From positions 4,150,873 through 4,214,872 of the forward strand of contig CM046853.1 of assembly GCA_025617745.1 (NCBI GenBank): a stretch of 64,000 bases of DNA, in the 5' to 3' direction. Positions 30,669 to 40,519 of the stretch are shown piece after piece. Numbering within the stretch: the first letter of the stretch is position 1; each line of letters begins with the position of its first letter. Source of the DNA: Heliocidaris erythrogramma. Taxonomy: Eukaryota > Echinodermata > Echinoidea > Camarodonta > Echinometridae. The notes under the pieces are model-generated. The model saw nothing but the letters and a program-made list of their open reading frames with translations. It was not told the DNA's origin and searched no databases. The position numbers and the translations under genes are program-made.

Positions 30669-32841
30669 TTAGTGTATATCTGTAGAATTTGGTGTCAGGT
30701 CAGCTGGGATGGGCGAAATAGTTGCAGGGGGAGGAGAAGTTTTCTCAGTGGATGTTGTAGAATTCACTGTGGCGCCAGTGATGGTTGTAGGAGGAGAAGT
30801 TATCTCAGTTGTTTTCACGTTAAGAATTGTGAAATATGTTGTCAGGTCGGTTGTTACAGATGGAACAGTTGTCAAAGGAGAGGTTCCTATGGAAGAGACC
30901 TGTGTACCAGTCTTTGAAGGGATAGTAGTTATAGGATGCAATGTAGTCGATGTTTGGGGGATGGTAGTGGTAGCTGCAGGCAAAGACGTAGTCACTACCA
31001 CACTGAAATATATTACACCTGCCAGAAACAAGAAGAAAAGAGTTAACGCAAGAAGCAATACAAACACCGAGAATTTGTTATTTTTCAGGGACCTTGTATA
31101 TCCAGTGTTGGAATTCTGCCTGTTCTCAGCAGCGTTCTGAAGGAACCCTGTCAAGTCATCCCAGTTGCTTTCTTGTAGCTCTACTGGTCCTTCAAGCTTC
31201 CCACACATCATGACAAGGTCAGCATTCTTGAAAGTTGTCCATTGCTTATTCTTTAAAGATGTCATCTCCATCCTGTACTTGTCAGGGCTGCTCAACTGTT
31301 TTTCTGGAGGGAAGTCGTGCACTATCACACACACCATTTGTTTGCCTAAATAGAAGACAAGGTGACAAATGAAAATTCAGACAACCTCATGCGATATCCA
31401 CCCTCCTGAAAAAAATCATTACTGTCATCACCCTATAATCAATGCCATAATAAGAGCCCATATTTCTTAAATTAATCCTACCTGAAATTGTGCTTATATA
31501 GACCAGATGAATAACAAAATGTGGATTGTAATAATATTATATACATAACATTTGCATATACATGTAGTAACTGAATCATCCTTCCGATGCCAGTGAATTA
31601 TTCAGTTTCTTTGCTTGGGATTAAGTTCACCTCAGAACATATGATCCTGTATGACTACGACGATGATCATTATAAAAATAATTGAATTGATAAGGAATAT
31701 TATGAGTTGTATTAGGAGTTGTTCATGTTATCTCGATTTGATTTAATTTGTTGGGTATAAAATGGAATGGTAGGAGCTTGCACATATTACTTTTTGCAAT
31801 AAAAAAAAAACACTATCACTTTGTACTTTATCCTTGTTGCAGTTGTTCGACATTGACGAATTAAATATATTTCACCTGAAGAAATTTGGGGACCGTGCAT
31901 TCTCATCAGTGGCTCCACGGCTCTGGAATTCGATTCCGCATGATCTCCAAAACATGACTGGACTTGATCATTTTAAATCAGGCCTCAAAACTTACCTATT
32001 TCAGCAAGTGTGTGACAAGGAACTTTTTTATGGAGCAAGCCCCTTTGAATGTTTTTTAACAGATATATGGGGCTATACAAGTGCTGTGCATCATCATCAT
32101 CATTGACGAAAAATATGTATCAAAATACAAATATCTATTCTTCGAGAATATAACGATTTTGCCTTGCTAACACACCTAATATTTTGGCAGCGTTGGGCAA
32201 GAATTTTTGATAGAGAGCGTCCGTAACATCAGTGATGGAACATCTCCGATTGTCGATAGAATGGCACAGGATCATTACGTCCATCCCCTTCCCTTTCAAT
32301 GAGAAATGATCGATGTTGTTGTAGGGAAGTTCGAAATACTGAACATCGAGATGTGGAAGTCTGCTGATAAGCTCGTCGATGAATCCATCCACGTTATGTG
32401 GAAGAGCAGAAGTACATACATACACCCTGCATGGCTACCGGAGAGAAATAGAATAGCATAAATAAGCAACATCCATTCCCTCAAATATGAATTTATAAAA
32501 CGTAAGTAGAAGGAAAAGTAAAATAAACTACCAACGACGGCTACACCTTTCCGGATGTAGGCTAAATGACCTAGGATTTACAGCAAATACCTATCTACAG
32601 TTCAGATTTGCGCATAAAACTTGATCGTTATGTTCTTCTACATTGACACAAAGGAACTTACAATATCCCTTACACCCCACCCCTTTCTCTCTTTCACTTG
32701 TCAGTCTCCCTCTCTATCCCCCTCTATATATTTCTTTGTCTGCTCCATATCCAAATATGACACAATGATGATGGTTTTGCCTACCTTTCTTGCATTGTTC
32801 GCCTCGTCCAAAATTGGACCATATCTCGTATTTCCGGCCAT
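30669..32841 (-). CDS. Membrane protein: unassigned alpha/beta domain, TM and Thr/Ser-rich stalk
   Basis: Three exons join in frame: 32,785-32,841 (MAGNTRYGPILDEANNARK, donor AAG|GTAGGC), 32,176-32,434 (acceptor CCGGTAG, donor G|GTGTGT, phase 1) and 30,669-31,345 (acceptor ATTTAG). The total is 330 residues. Residues 20 to about 180 form the alpha/beta domain shared with the gene at 9,730-12,157: RVYVCTSA, VQYFELPYNNID, DVMILCHSI, NRR.SITDV.DALY, VCVIVHDF, NADLVMMCGKL. Residues 197-223 are one hydrophobic span. Residues 224-330 are rich in Thr, Ser and Pro, as in O-glycosylated stalks, and include NST sites. There is no signal peptide, so the domain is predicted cytosolic and the stalk outside. 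Function unknown, possibly a signalling adaptor or receptor. The short first exon is the least certain part. Confidence 0.8.
31834..32110 (+). mobile_element. CR1/L2-like LINE 3' fragment in intron 2 of the stalked gene
   Basis: The frame reads KKFGDRAFSSVAPRLWNSIP and TGLDHFKSGLKTYLFQQ, the conserved C-terminal block of CR1/L2-type ORF2. It ends in an ATC repeat (about 32,087-32,104). It lies antisense within the intron at 31,346-32,175, 66 bases from the nearest exon. Confidence 0.82.
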
Positions 32842-33265
32842 TTTCTCTCTTGAACTGGTAAGTCGTGCACTCTAGTGTTGCAATGAACGTTTCATAGTGA
32901 TAGTGATAGCTAAACATCTAATCAGCTGACAGCGATATCAATTCGAAGAGTATGATATACGATCCATTGTCATGATTGTGTACATTCAGCTGTATTATTG
33001 ATAGACTGTGTTCATGTATTAACAGCAGGAAACATCACGGGATCGTTATATCCTGAAACTATGACCCAAGAATTCTCTTCTATACGCATGTTCAGTGACC
33101 TCTGAGTCGACATAAACCGATAAAAGTCATTATTGACGGGAGAAGAAAATCAGTTTGGTAAATTGCCTTTGTTATATGGAGGGGTTAGATAACGTTGATT
33201 TAATGTTGCTTATGACTTGTAAATTTATTACGACATCATTTTCTTCACTGGGGTAATCCTAACCT
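32842..33265. other. Upstream flank of the stalked membrane gene
   Basis: This is the 5' flank and probable promoter of the minus-strand gene. The plus-strand frame at 32,621-32,875 is the shadow of its first exon. No core promoter motif can be named with confidence. Confidence 0.4.
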
Positions 33266-33549
33266 CTAATCAAGGCGGTGGTGCTGCTCTGTCGATCCCT
33301 GGTCGATCCTCGATACGCGCGGAATCATCATCTGGTCTTGCTCAGCACATAACCTGCACTAGTCTAGATTCTATCCGTTTATTATATTTGGTTTATTCCC
33401 CTACGCTGCTCTTTCTCTACACTCATATCCCACACAGGAGCGCGACACTACTAATCGCGCAACCCCAAAATTTCACCAAGCTGCGAGGGTGGAGATCGGT
33501 GGGATAAAGGACTGGCTATTGTGTTAGCGTCTAGCGCGTATGGCAAGCC

Positions 33550-34070
33550 AAAGGGGAATATATTCATCTGTTGTATTTATATTCATCTCTAATCTATATT
33601 CGTCTCTAATATATTCGTCTCTTGTATTTATATTCATCTCTAAAATATATATTCGTCTCTGATATATTCGTCTCTTCTATTTATTTTCATCTCTGAAGAA
33701 ATTATATTCATCTTTTGAAGTTGTTTATATTTATCTCTATAGAAATATATTCAGCTTTGCAATATTTTCGTCATTTTAATCTATTCATCTCTTCAATATT
33801 TTCGTCTTTCATTATATTCATCTCTTCAATATTTTCGTCTTTTCATTATATTTATCTTTTTTATATATTCAGCTTTTAAATATTTTTGTCATTTTAATCT
33901 ATTCATCTCTTCAATACTTTTATCTTTAAATTATATTCCTGTATTTCATATATTCATCTTTTCAATATTTTCGTCTTTTTAATCCATTTATCTTTTGAAT
34001 GTTTTCATCATTAATTATATTCACCTATTTCGATATTTTCGTCTTGAAATTATATTCATCCTTTATCATT
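33550..34070. repeat. ATTCATCTCT/ATTCGTCTTTT minisatellite
   Basis: Roughly 10-24-bp AT-rich units alternate TTCATCT and TTCGTCT cores. The same array appears reversed at 41,340-41,780. Confidence 0.85.
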
Positions 34071-34072
34071 TA

Positions 34073-35005
34073 CCCTGATAGCAGAAAGTGTTAAAAAATG
34101 ACGTGATATTTACGTCGTGGTTTTCGTCTTTTTTACGTCCTGTAATTACGTCAATAAGACGACAACTTGCACCAACGCAAGACGTCAAGAGGACGTCTTA
34201 TTTTGACGTCATCTCTACGTCTTCATTCCTCTTCCCTGAAAGCAGAAAGTGTTAAAAATGACGTGATATTTACGTCGCGGTTTTCGTCTTTTTTACGTCC
34301 TGTAATTACGTCAATAAGACGACAACTTGCACCAACGCAAGACGTCAAGAGGACGTCTTGTTTTGACGTCATCTCTACGTCTTGTACACTGTAAAAACTA
34401 AAGTGCTACTTTTAGGGGCATGTATAGTGACTGCACCTGAAATGCTGTTTATAGCACTTGTAGTGTGCTAATTTACCAGCAAAAAAAAAAAATGTGACCG
34501 TGGCGAGCCTCGAACCAGGTTCCGCTGATTGAGAGGCGCTGACGTTACCGATGGACTAACGAATGCTTCTTGCAATCCAGTTTAGTCATGGGAGTCAAGT
34601 AGATAACATGAACTATATGTGGTGTCGTAAATTCACTATGTAACAATATGATCTGCTCTAAATCGTACAATGTGAGTCTAGCGGTAATGCCAGCAGGACT
34701 CTGGTTCGAAGCTCGCCCAAATCATTTTTTTTATGAATGTTTAGCAGTTTAAGGAGCCGGTCCAGCTCCCGTGAAAGTGCTGAAATAGCACGCTGTGTGC
34801 ATTCAATAGCACTCTGAGTGCAGTCCCTATGCATGCCCTCAAAAAGTGCTATATACAGCACTTCAGTTTTTACAGTGTACAGATGACGTCAAAATAAGAC
34901 GTCCTCTTGACGTCTTGGTGCAAGTTGTCGGCTTATTGACGTAATTACAGGACGAAAACCACGACGTAATTATCACGTAATTTTTACCACTTTCTGCTAT
35001 CAGGG
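34073..35005. mobile_element. TA-flanked composite foldback element with tRNA-like core, copy 2
   Basis: Same family as 27,005-27,791, with the inner unit in the reverse orientation. It is flanked by TA at 34,071-34,072 and 35,006-35,007. The left arm is present twice in tandem (34,073-34,223 and about 34,234-34,388), which accounts for the extra ~146 bp. The tRNA-like modules lie at about 34,505-34,563 (minus) and 34,670-34,717 (plus); the second is shorter than in copy 1. The homologous arm at 41 kb lacks the insertion. Confidence 0.82.
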
Positions 35006-35215
35006 TAGATGTCTTTTTGTTCGTCCTTGACAATATTCGTCGTATCTATTCGACTCCAGAGCCCTTGATCTGTGCGACTCTGTGCGGCATTTATTCCACA
35101 GCAGGTTTGTTCGTCTTTGAAATATGTTCGTCTTTTAATATATTCGTCTTTGAAACATTATATTCTTCTTCTCCAATGGGCACGAGATGGCGCTGCTCTC
35201 TGCTCTTGCTCTAAC

Positions 35216-36508
35216 CAAAGAGTTTAAATACGAAGAGTGCTCAGTGCCGAAATAAAGCACGCTTATATATTGTGATACATGTCGATCGGCCCAGAGGGAA
35301 AGGTTATAGTTTTAATCAAGATGTTTGTATTTTTTTATTTTCTTTATTTTTTCTTCTTTTTCTGGACAGCGCTTTTGCCTTTTGGTAAAGCCGTAACTAA
35401 AGGGCATAATCTTGATATTGTCCCTTCAAATACAAACTTATGTCCCAAAACAGATAGGAATCAACTCTAACTGCACCAGGGAGGAGAGGGAGAGAGTTGG
35501 GAGGGGGGCCTCGGACTAGATGTTTGTATTTTTGTTAAAGTTATTTGCTATGAAATTTCTATTAATATTTATGTGATGATGGGGGGGGGGGGGGGGGGTC
35601 CAAACATGTTCCCTGATATTAAGCTCTATATGAGCAAACACTGTGATATCTGACGGGAATGTCGAGAAAAGTTATTTAAAAATAATAATGTGCTATCTTT
35701 ATTTTTCTATTAAATCAGAATATTTCATTTGATATGATTTATGGAAATTAGAGGGATTATAGACCTGCAATGTAATTTTATTAGCCTTATTCTTTTAAAA
35801 TTCAAGACAGAAAAGGCTTTAATAAAATGAGATTGCGTGCGAGCAATTCCTTATATAAATATAAAGATTACATTAAGAGTGGCGTATCCAAGATTATATA
35901 TCCAGGAATGTACGTGCCCCTATGTGCCAGCCAAAACCAAATCTGACATAACTTAGTTACACATCGAATGAAAGGAAATGTGTAACCCCCCCCCCCCCCC
36001 CGCACAGAAAGAATCTGAAAACTGTGATAATATTTTTTTCCTTGCTTGTCCTAAAATTCAAAATAGAATGCATCTGATGATTTTTTTTTGTTCGTCAGGC
36101 GTGAGCCTCCCCCTCTCCCTGCATTCCTGGATACGCCACCAATATAACCAACTTACGGTAAGTTATTTGTAATATTCTGCTGTAGAAATGTGAGACGACA
36201 GGCGAAGAAAACAGTATAGGGGCTTGCTTCGAAACCATCACCAACGCAATAGGGCGTTTACCGATTGTACGAAAAGGGGGATGGCCTCCGTGTTTTGAAT
36301 TGAATTAACTAGTAACCAACAATATAGCAGCTGATGATATAATTTATTTATTACCAGTCCTATTCTGTCTTTGTAGGAATATCCCATTACTTTTGCCCCA
36401 GCTCTCTTTGTCTCTCTCTCCTCCCGCTCTCATTTTTCTCATACTCTCTTTTCTCTCTTACAACCGATCTGTAAAAAATGACTCCAATAGAATTGATGAA
36501 AAAATAAT
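35216..36508. other. Intergenic with poly-G and poly-C tracts
   Basis: A G run at 35,581-35,598 and a C run at 35,987-36,001 are probably residues of the poly-G element family (GTGGCGTATCCAAG and GGATACGCCACC near 35,880 and 36,128 are inverted). No coding exon is supported. Confidence 0.5.
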
Positions 36509-36688
36509 GATCTCTTATTTGTTTTATTTGTGTTTTTATTAGGAAATCAACAATTACAAGTGATTTACATGATTAAAAACAAAATCACTGAGCAAAAAAA
36601 ACAAACAAACAAACAAAACCCCAACAAAAAAAACAGTAAAAATAAAGCAATTGAAAAAAAAAAAAAAAAAAAAAAAAGATCTCTTATT
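36509..36688 (+). mobile_element. Poly(A)-ended retrosequence with 11-bp target duplication
   Basis: GATCTCTTATT occurs exactly at 36,509-36,519 and 36,678-36,688. Between them lie about 158 bp that end in a run of some 24 A. AATAAA (in AAATAAAGCAATTG) sits about a dozen bases before the A run. This is the structure of a polyadenylated RNA copied into DNA by a LINE. The parent transcript is not recognised. Confidence 0.8.
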
Positions 36689-36770
36689 GCTCCCCCCCAA
36701 TCTTTCAATTTAATGAGATCGACAACCAACACTATGCAATCATATTCTTCACATCCATGACAGAATAGCA

Positions 36771-37170
36771 GGGGCGGATCAAGAGGGGGCGAATCGGCCG
36801 CGGCCCCCTTCTTGAAACCCAAGTTGGCATATACGGGCTCTTGCCTAAATTGTGAAAAAAAACCCGGATCGAGCACCAAATTTAGTTTGGAAGCCCAAGA
36901 GGCTAACAATGTCGTTCTATTAACCCTCCGAGAAAAACTTGTAAAAAGGCCCACCCCGCAAGACTGACGTCACAATCCGGGCATGGATCAGAGGCGGATT
37001 TAGGAGGCTTTTAAATAAAATTGTATCCCCCTTTTAGAACTGATAACTTTTTTTGCTTGTCAGAGAATTATGGAGGAAAACTGGACTCATAAATCTGATA
37101 CCCTACACCCCTCCACTGAGCGACTTTCGGAGGGCTGGCGAGAAGAAAAATTTTTGCCAATTTTTGCTAC
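36771..37170 (+). mobile_element. Poly-G GGCGGAT family, two adjacent remnants
   Basis: GCAGGGGCGGATCAAGAGGG at 36,770 and CAGAGGCGGATTTAGGAGGC at about 36,989 are two left ends in series. The second is followed by the family interior (GTCAGAGAATTATGGAGG, ACTGAGCGACTTTCGGAGGG). The right ends are not clear. Confidence 0.55.
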
Positions 37171-37975
37171 ATGGTCTGCTAGTGCACGATCACATTGGAT
37201 GTCGTCGACTCACGTGATCGGTACACGCCCATATTAGGTCATCGATAAAAAATATTGGAATGCACGTGTAGTATGGCAAATTATTTCTTTTGGTCGAAAG
37301 CATGCATATTCCCGGGGATTTGTGCGGGGTTTATTGGACTCATCGAGCCTCAATTATACCCTTCCATAGCTTTAAATTTCATGTAAATCACATTTTTCAT
37401 AATTTCAAATAAATACTAGGGGAATTAAAATCATTTCAAAACCCCTGTTTTCATGTGTTAACCTATGGGAGCTGGAAGGCCAAAAGCATGCATATTCCCG
37501 GGGATTTATGGGGGGTTTACTGGACTCATCAAGCCTTCATTATACGTTATCAGAGCTTTAAATTTCATGTAAATCACATTTTTTACATTTTCAAAGAAAA
37601 ACAAAGGGAATTATAATCACCTTAAAATTCCTTGTTTTTGCGTGTTAACCTATGGCAGGCGAGACGTTTTTGGTCAAAAGCATGCATATTCCCGGGGATT
37701 TATGGGGGGTTTACTGGACTCATCAAGCCTTAATTATACCTTTTCAGAGCTTTAAATTTCATGCAAATCTCGTTTTTTATATTTTCAAATAAAAATTATG
37801 GGAATTATAATCATCCTAAAATTCCTTGTTTTCGCGTGTAAACCTATGGCAGGAGAGACTTTTTGGGGGTAAAAAGCATGCATATTCCCGGGGATTTATG
37901 CGGGGTCTATTCAACTAGTTGAGTCTTAATTATACATTTTCAGAGCTTTAAATTTTATTCAAGGCACATTTTTCA

Positions 37976-40519
37976 GGCTTGTCTCGAATGGGTGGGTTGC
38001 GGGAGCGGGATGGGAGCGGGATGGGAGCGGGAACGGGCACACCCTTTCGAGACAAGCCCCCCCCCCCGGTTTTCTCGAATGGACGCGTTCCCAGCGAGAA
38101 GTTCAATGAACGGGGGGGGGGGGGGGGTGTTGAGTAGACTTTTGTAACAGACGTTTTAGAAATTTTTGAAAAATGTACTCTTGCTGGTTTTTTCGTTTTT
38201 CTTTTGTCTAATATGTAGAAAATATAACCGGGGGTTGTCAAATGAATGTATGAGGTTGCATGAATTCATAATGGAATGTTCATTTAAAATTAAAAGGACT
38301 GGTCGGGCAGACAGTCCAGAATAGAATGTTAATTCACTGCGGCGTATTTTTTTACGGGGGGGGGGGGTGCACAAGATGGCCATGCCCCACCCCTTATTGG
38401 TGGGTGAGTAAGAAAATAGGAAGATGAGTGAGGAAGATGAAAAAATATTCCCGGGAAAATGTAAATAGGGGTCAATTTTCGCAGACTCTGGTGGTTTCCT
38501 CCCCGGGGATAGGAGGGGGGAGGGGTTAATTTCCTAAATTGCCTGGATAGGGGGTCCAATATCTCAGAAAATTCCCCGGGATAGGGGGGTAAAACAAATT
38601 CCAACTTCTCCGGGATAGGGGGTCACTTTTGAAAAGGAGATACGAGCATAGGCCTACCCCTTGTATGGGGAGTTGGGGGCCGGGTACAAACGACCTTTTG
38701 ATATGCGTTTTGACTTTTGATAGTGGGTATTCACTGTTAAAACATGTATTAAAAAACTACGGATTAAAAAAATGTTGATTAAAAATCGCTCAACATTGGT
38801 TATAAAATGAATGTTGGTTAAAAATGACTTTTAATCTTGCGTGGGTTAAAAATATTGTTGATTAAAATTATTGTTTTTATTCTTGTTGGTTACTTTGTAA
38901 CCAACATTGATTAAAAACAGTGTTCTCTGCTTTCCCGCCAAACTGATAGTGCTAACTGTCAAGACACTTTATCTTTTTGTTGGTTAAAAGTTTGATCAAA
39001 GTTGATTAAAATACTAATCGCGTGACCGAACAGCGCATGCGCATATGGATTTGGAACAAATTCGCTGCGCACAAATCTATCACAGAAATTGTTTGCGATA
39101 AAAATGGAAGGCATTGTCATTCAAGTCGCTGAATGAGTGGGGACTTTCAAAGAGTTTGTCGGCGTGTTTGAAGGTGAGAAACTATTATTCATATATGTGA
39201 TTGTTGTCCAGCTTAATCTTGGGAAGAAATAGATCTACAGTGTGCTCTTTCTTTCTAATTTAAACGGCTTGGGAGCAAGTTCGACCTGCTCGATCTGGAC
39301 TAGACCTGGCTAAGCCAGGCCCACCGGTAGATTTACTGACTGCGCCTATGGTAGCGAGGAGGCGACGCCGGCGGTATGGCGGTGTGTTCAACTTCGCGCA
39401 TGTCCATATTTCGCGGACAGGGCAATATGACAAACACTGAAACTAGAACAGTTTTTTGAGAAAAAGATATAAGCACCAATGTAGGCGTAGGCGTAGTCTA
39501 CCGGTGGGCCTGGCTTAGTCAAGTCTAGTCCAGGTCTGAGAAGGTCGAACTTACCAAACCGCTGAAAGTAGATCACTGAGTAGATCTATTTCGTTATAAG
39601 GCTAGCTAGACAACAATTACAGATATGAAAAGAGTTTCTCCGGGGAGTTTCTCATCAAATAAATCTAACCAACAATTTGTTTAAGTTTAATCAACACCAT
39701 TTTAACCAATGTTGAGCAAAATATGATTAACCAACAAATGGTTAAACATTTAACCAACAATATGATTTAGTTTAATCAACACCAATTTAACCAACGTTGA
39801 GCAAAATACGATTAACCAACAAATGATTAAAACTTTTAATCGACCACAGGTTAAACTTTAATCAACAGGCCGTTGATTAAAGTTTTAACCTACAAATGTG
39901 TGGTTCACCTGGTAACCCTCGGTTGATTAAAATTTTAACCAACAAGATTAAAAATTTTAATCAACGTTCTAACAGTGTTGATAGAATGATAGTGGCATTA
40001 AAAGGTGTTTCTAACTTTGGAAAGATGATAAACACACCTTGGCTTATGTCAGCACATGTCTGTAACACAATTTCACAATATTTAACAGGTCACGCCCAAA
40101 AAATAAAAAAAAATTAAAAAAAATCCTAGCTACGCCACTTGCCCTTTCGTCCCCGTGTGTTTTAATGCATAATTATTCAATTCTCCTATTTATTTTGCAC
40201 AAATAATGATTTCCTTGTCAAAAGCTTTTTTTAGATACTGTTTTATTATATTTTCTACATCTTATACAAAAGAAATATGAAAAAACCAGCAAGAGTACAT
40301 TTTTCAAAAATTTCTAAAACGTCTATTACAAAAGTCTACTCAACACACCCATTCGAGGAAAGCCCCCTCCCCCCAGTTGTCTCGAAGTAGCGCATTCATT
40401 GAACTTCTCGCTGGGAACGCGTCCATTCGAGATAACCGGGGGGGGGGGGCTTGTCTCGAAAGGGTGTGCCCGTTCCCGCTCCCATCCCGCTCCCGCAACC
40501 CACCCATTCGAGACAAGCC
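37976..40519. mobile_element. GGCTTGT element, copy 2, exact 9-bp target duplication
   Basis: The element starts GGCTTGTCTCGAATGGGTGG and ends with the reverse of it. CATTTTTCA flanks it exactly at 37,967-37,975 and 40,520-40,528. The inverted arms are ~250-290 bp (GCGGGAGCGGGATGGGAGC, GGGAACGGGCACACCC, GTTCCCAGCGAGAAGTTCAA and GAGTAGACTTTTGTAA are all mirrored). It shares the GGCTTGT..CGAA.GGGTGG start and the 9-bp duplication with 21,855-23,754, so both belong to one Mutator-like family by inference. It encloses the second CACTGTTA element. No transposase is visible. Confidence 0.85.
38732..39977. mobile_element. CACTGTTA element, copy 2 (1,246 bp)
   Basis: This is nearly identical to 22,371-23,678 apart from a few substitutions and short deletions, the largest removing one arm of the 61-bp palindrome (here at about 38,979-39,016). 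Its immediate flanks differ from those of copy 1, so the two appear to have inserted separately into related host elements. Confidence 0.85.

Larger units (their letters stand above)
33266..35215 (+). repeat. Inverted segmental copy, left arm (L)
   Basis: From TCTAATCAAGGCGG to GGGCACGAGATGGCGCTGC, this matches the reverse of 41,155-44,425. The middle (about 33,550-34,070) is a degenerate minisatellite of TTCATCTCTTCAATATTTTC and TTCGTCTTTT units. L carries the foldback element 34,073-35,005, which R lacks. R carries the poly-G element 43,890-44,297 and about 2 kb of other sequence that L lacks. Confidence 0.82.

Noticed and set aside
30709-31140. 143-aa plus-strand frame
   Set aside because: It is the antisense of the Thr/Ser/Pro-rich stalk. 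The minus frame has the paralogous domain and intron boundaries.
33550-34070. CRISPR-like array
   Set aside because: Units vary in length and sequence, there are no unique spacers, and the setting is a eukaryotic minisatellite.
23066-39576. 62-aa frame conserved in both CACTGTTA elements
   Set aside because: Conservation follows from near-identity of the whole elements. The frame crosses an internal inverted repeat and has no recognisable motif.
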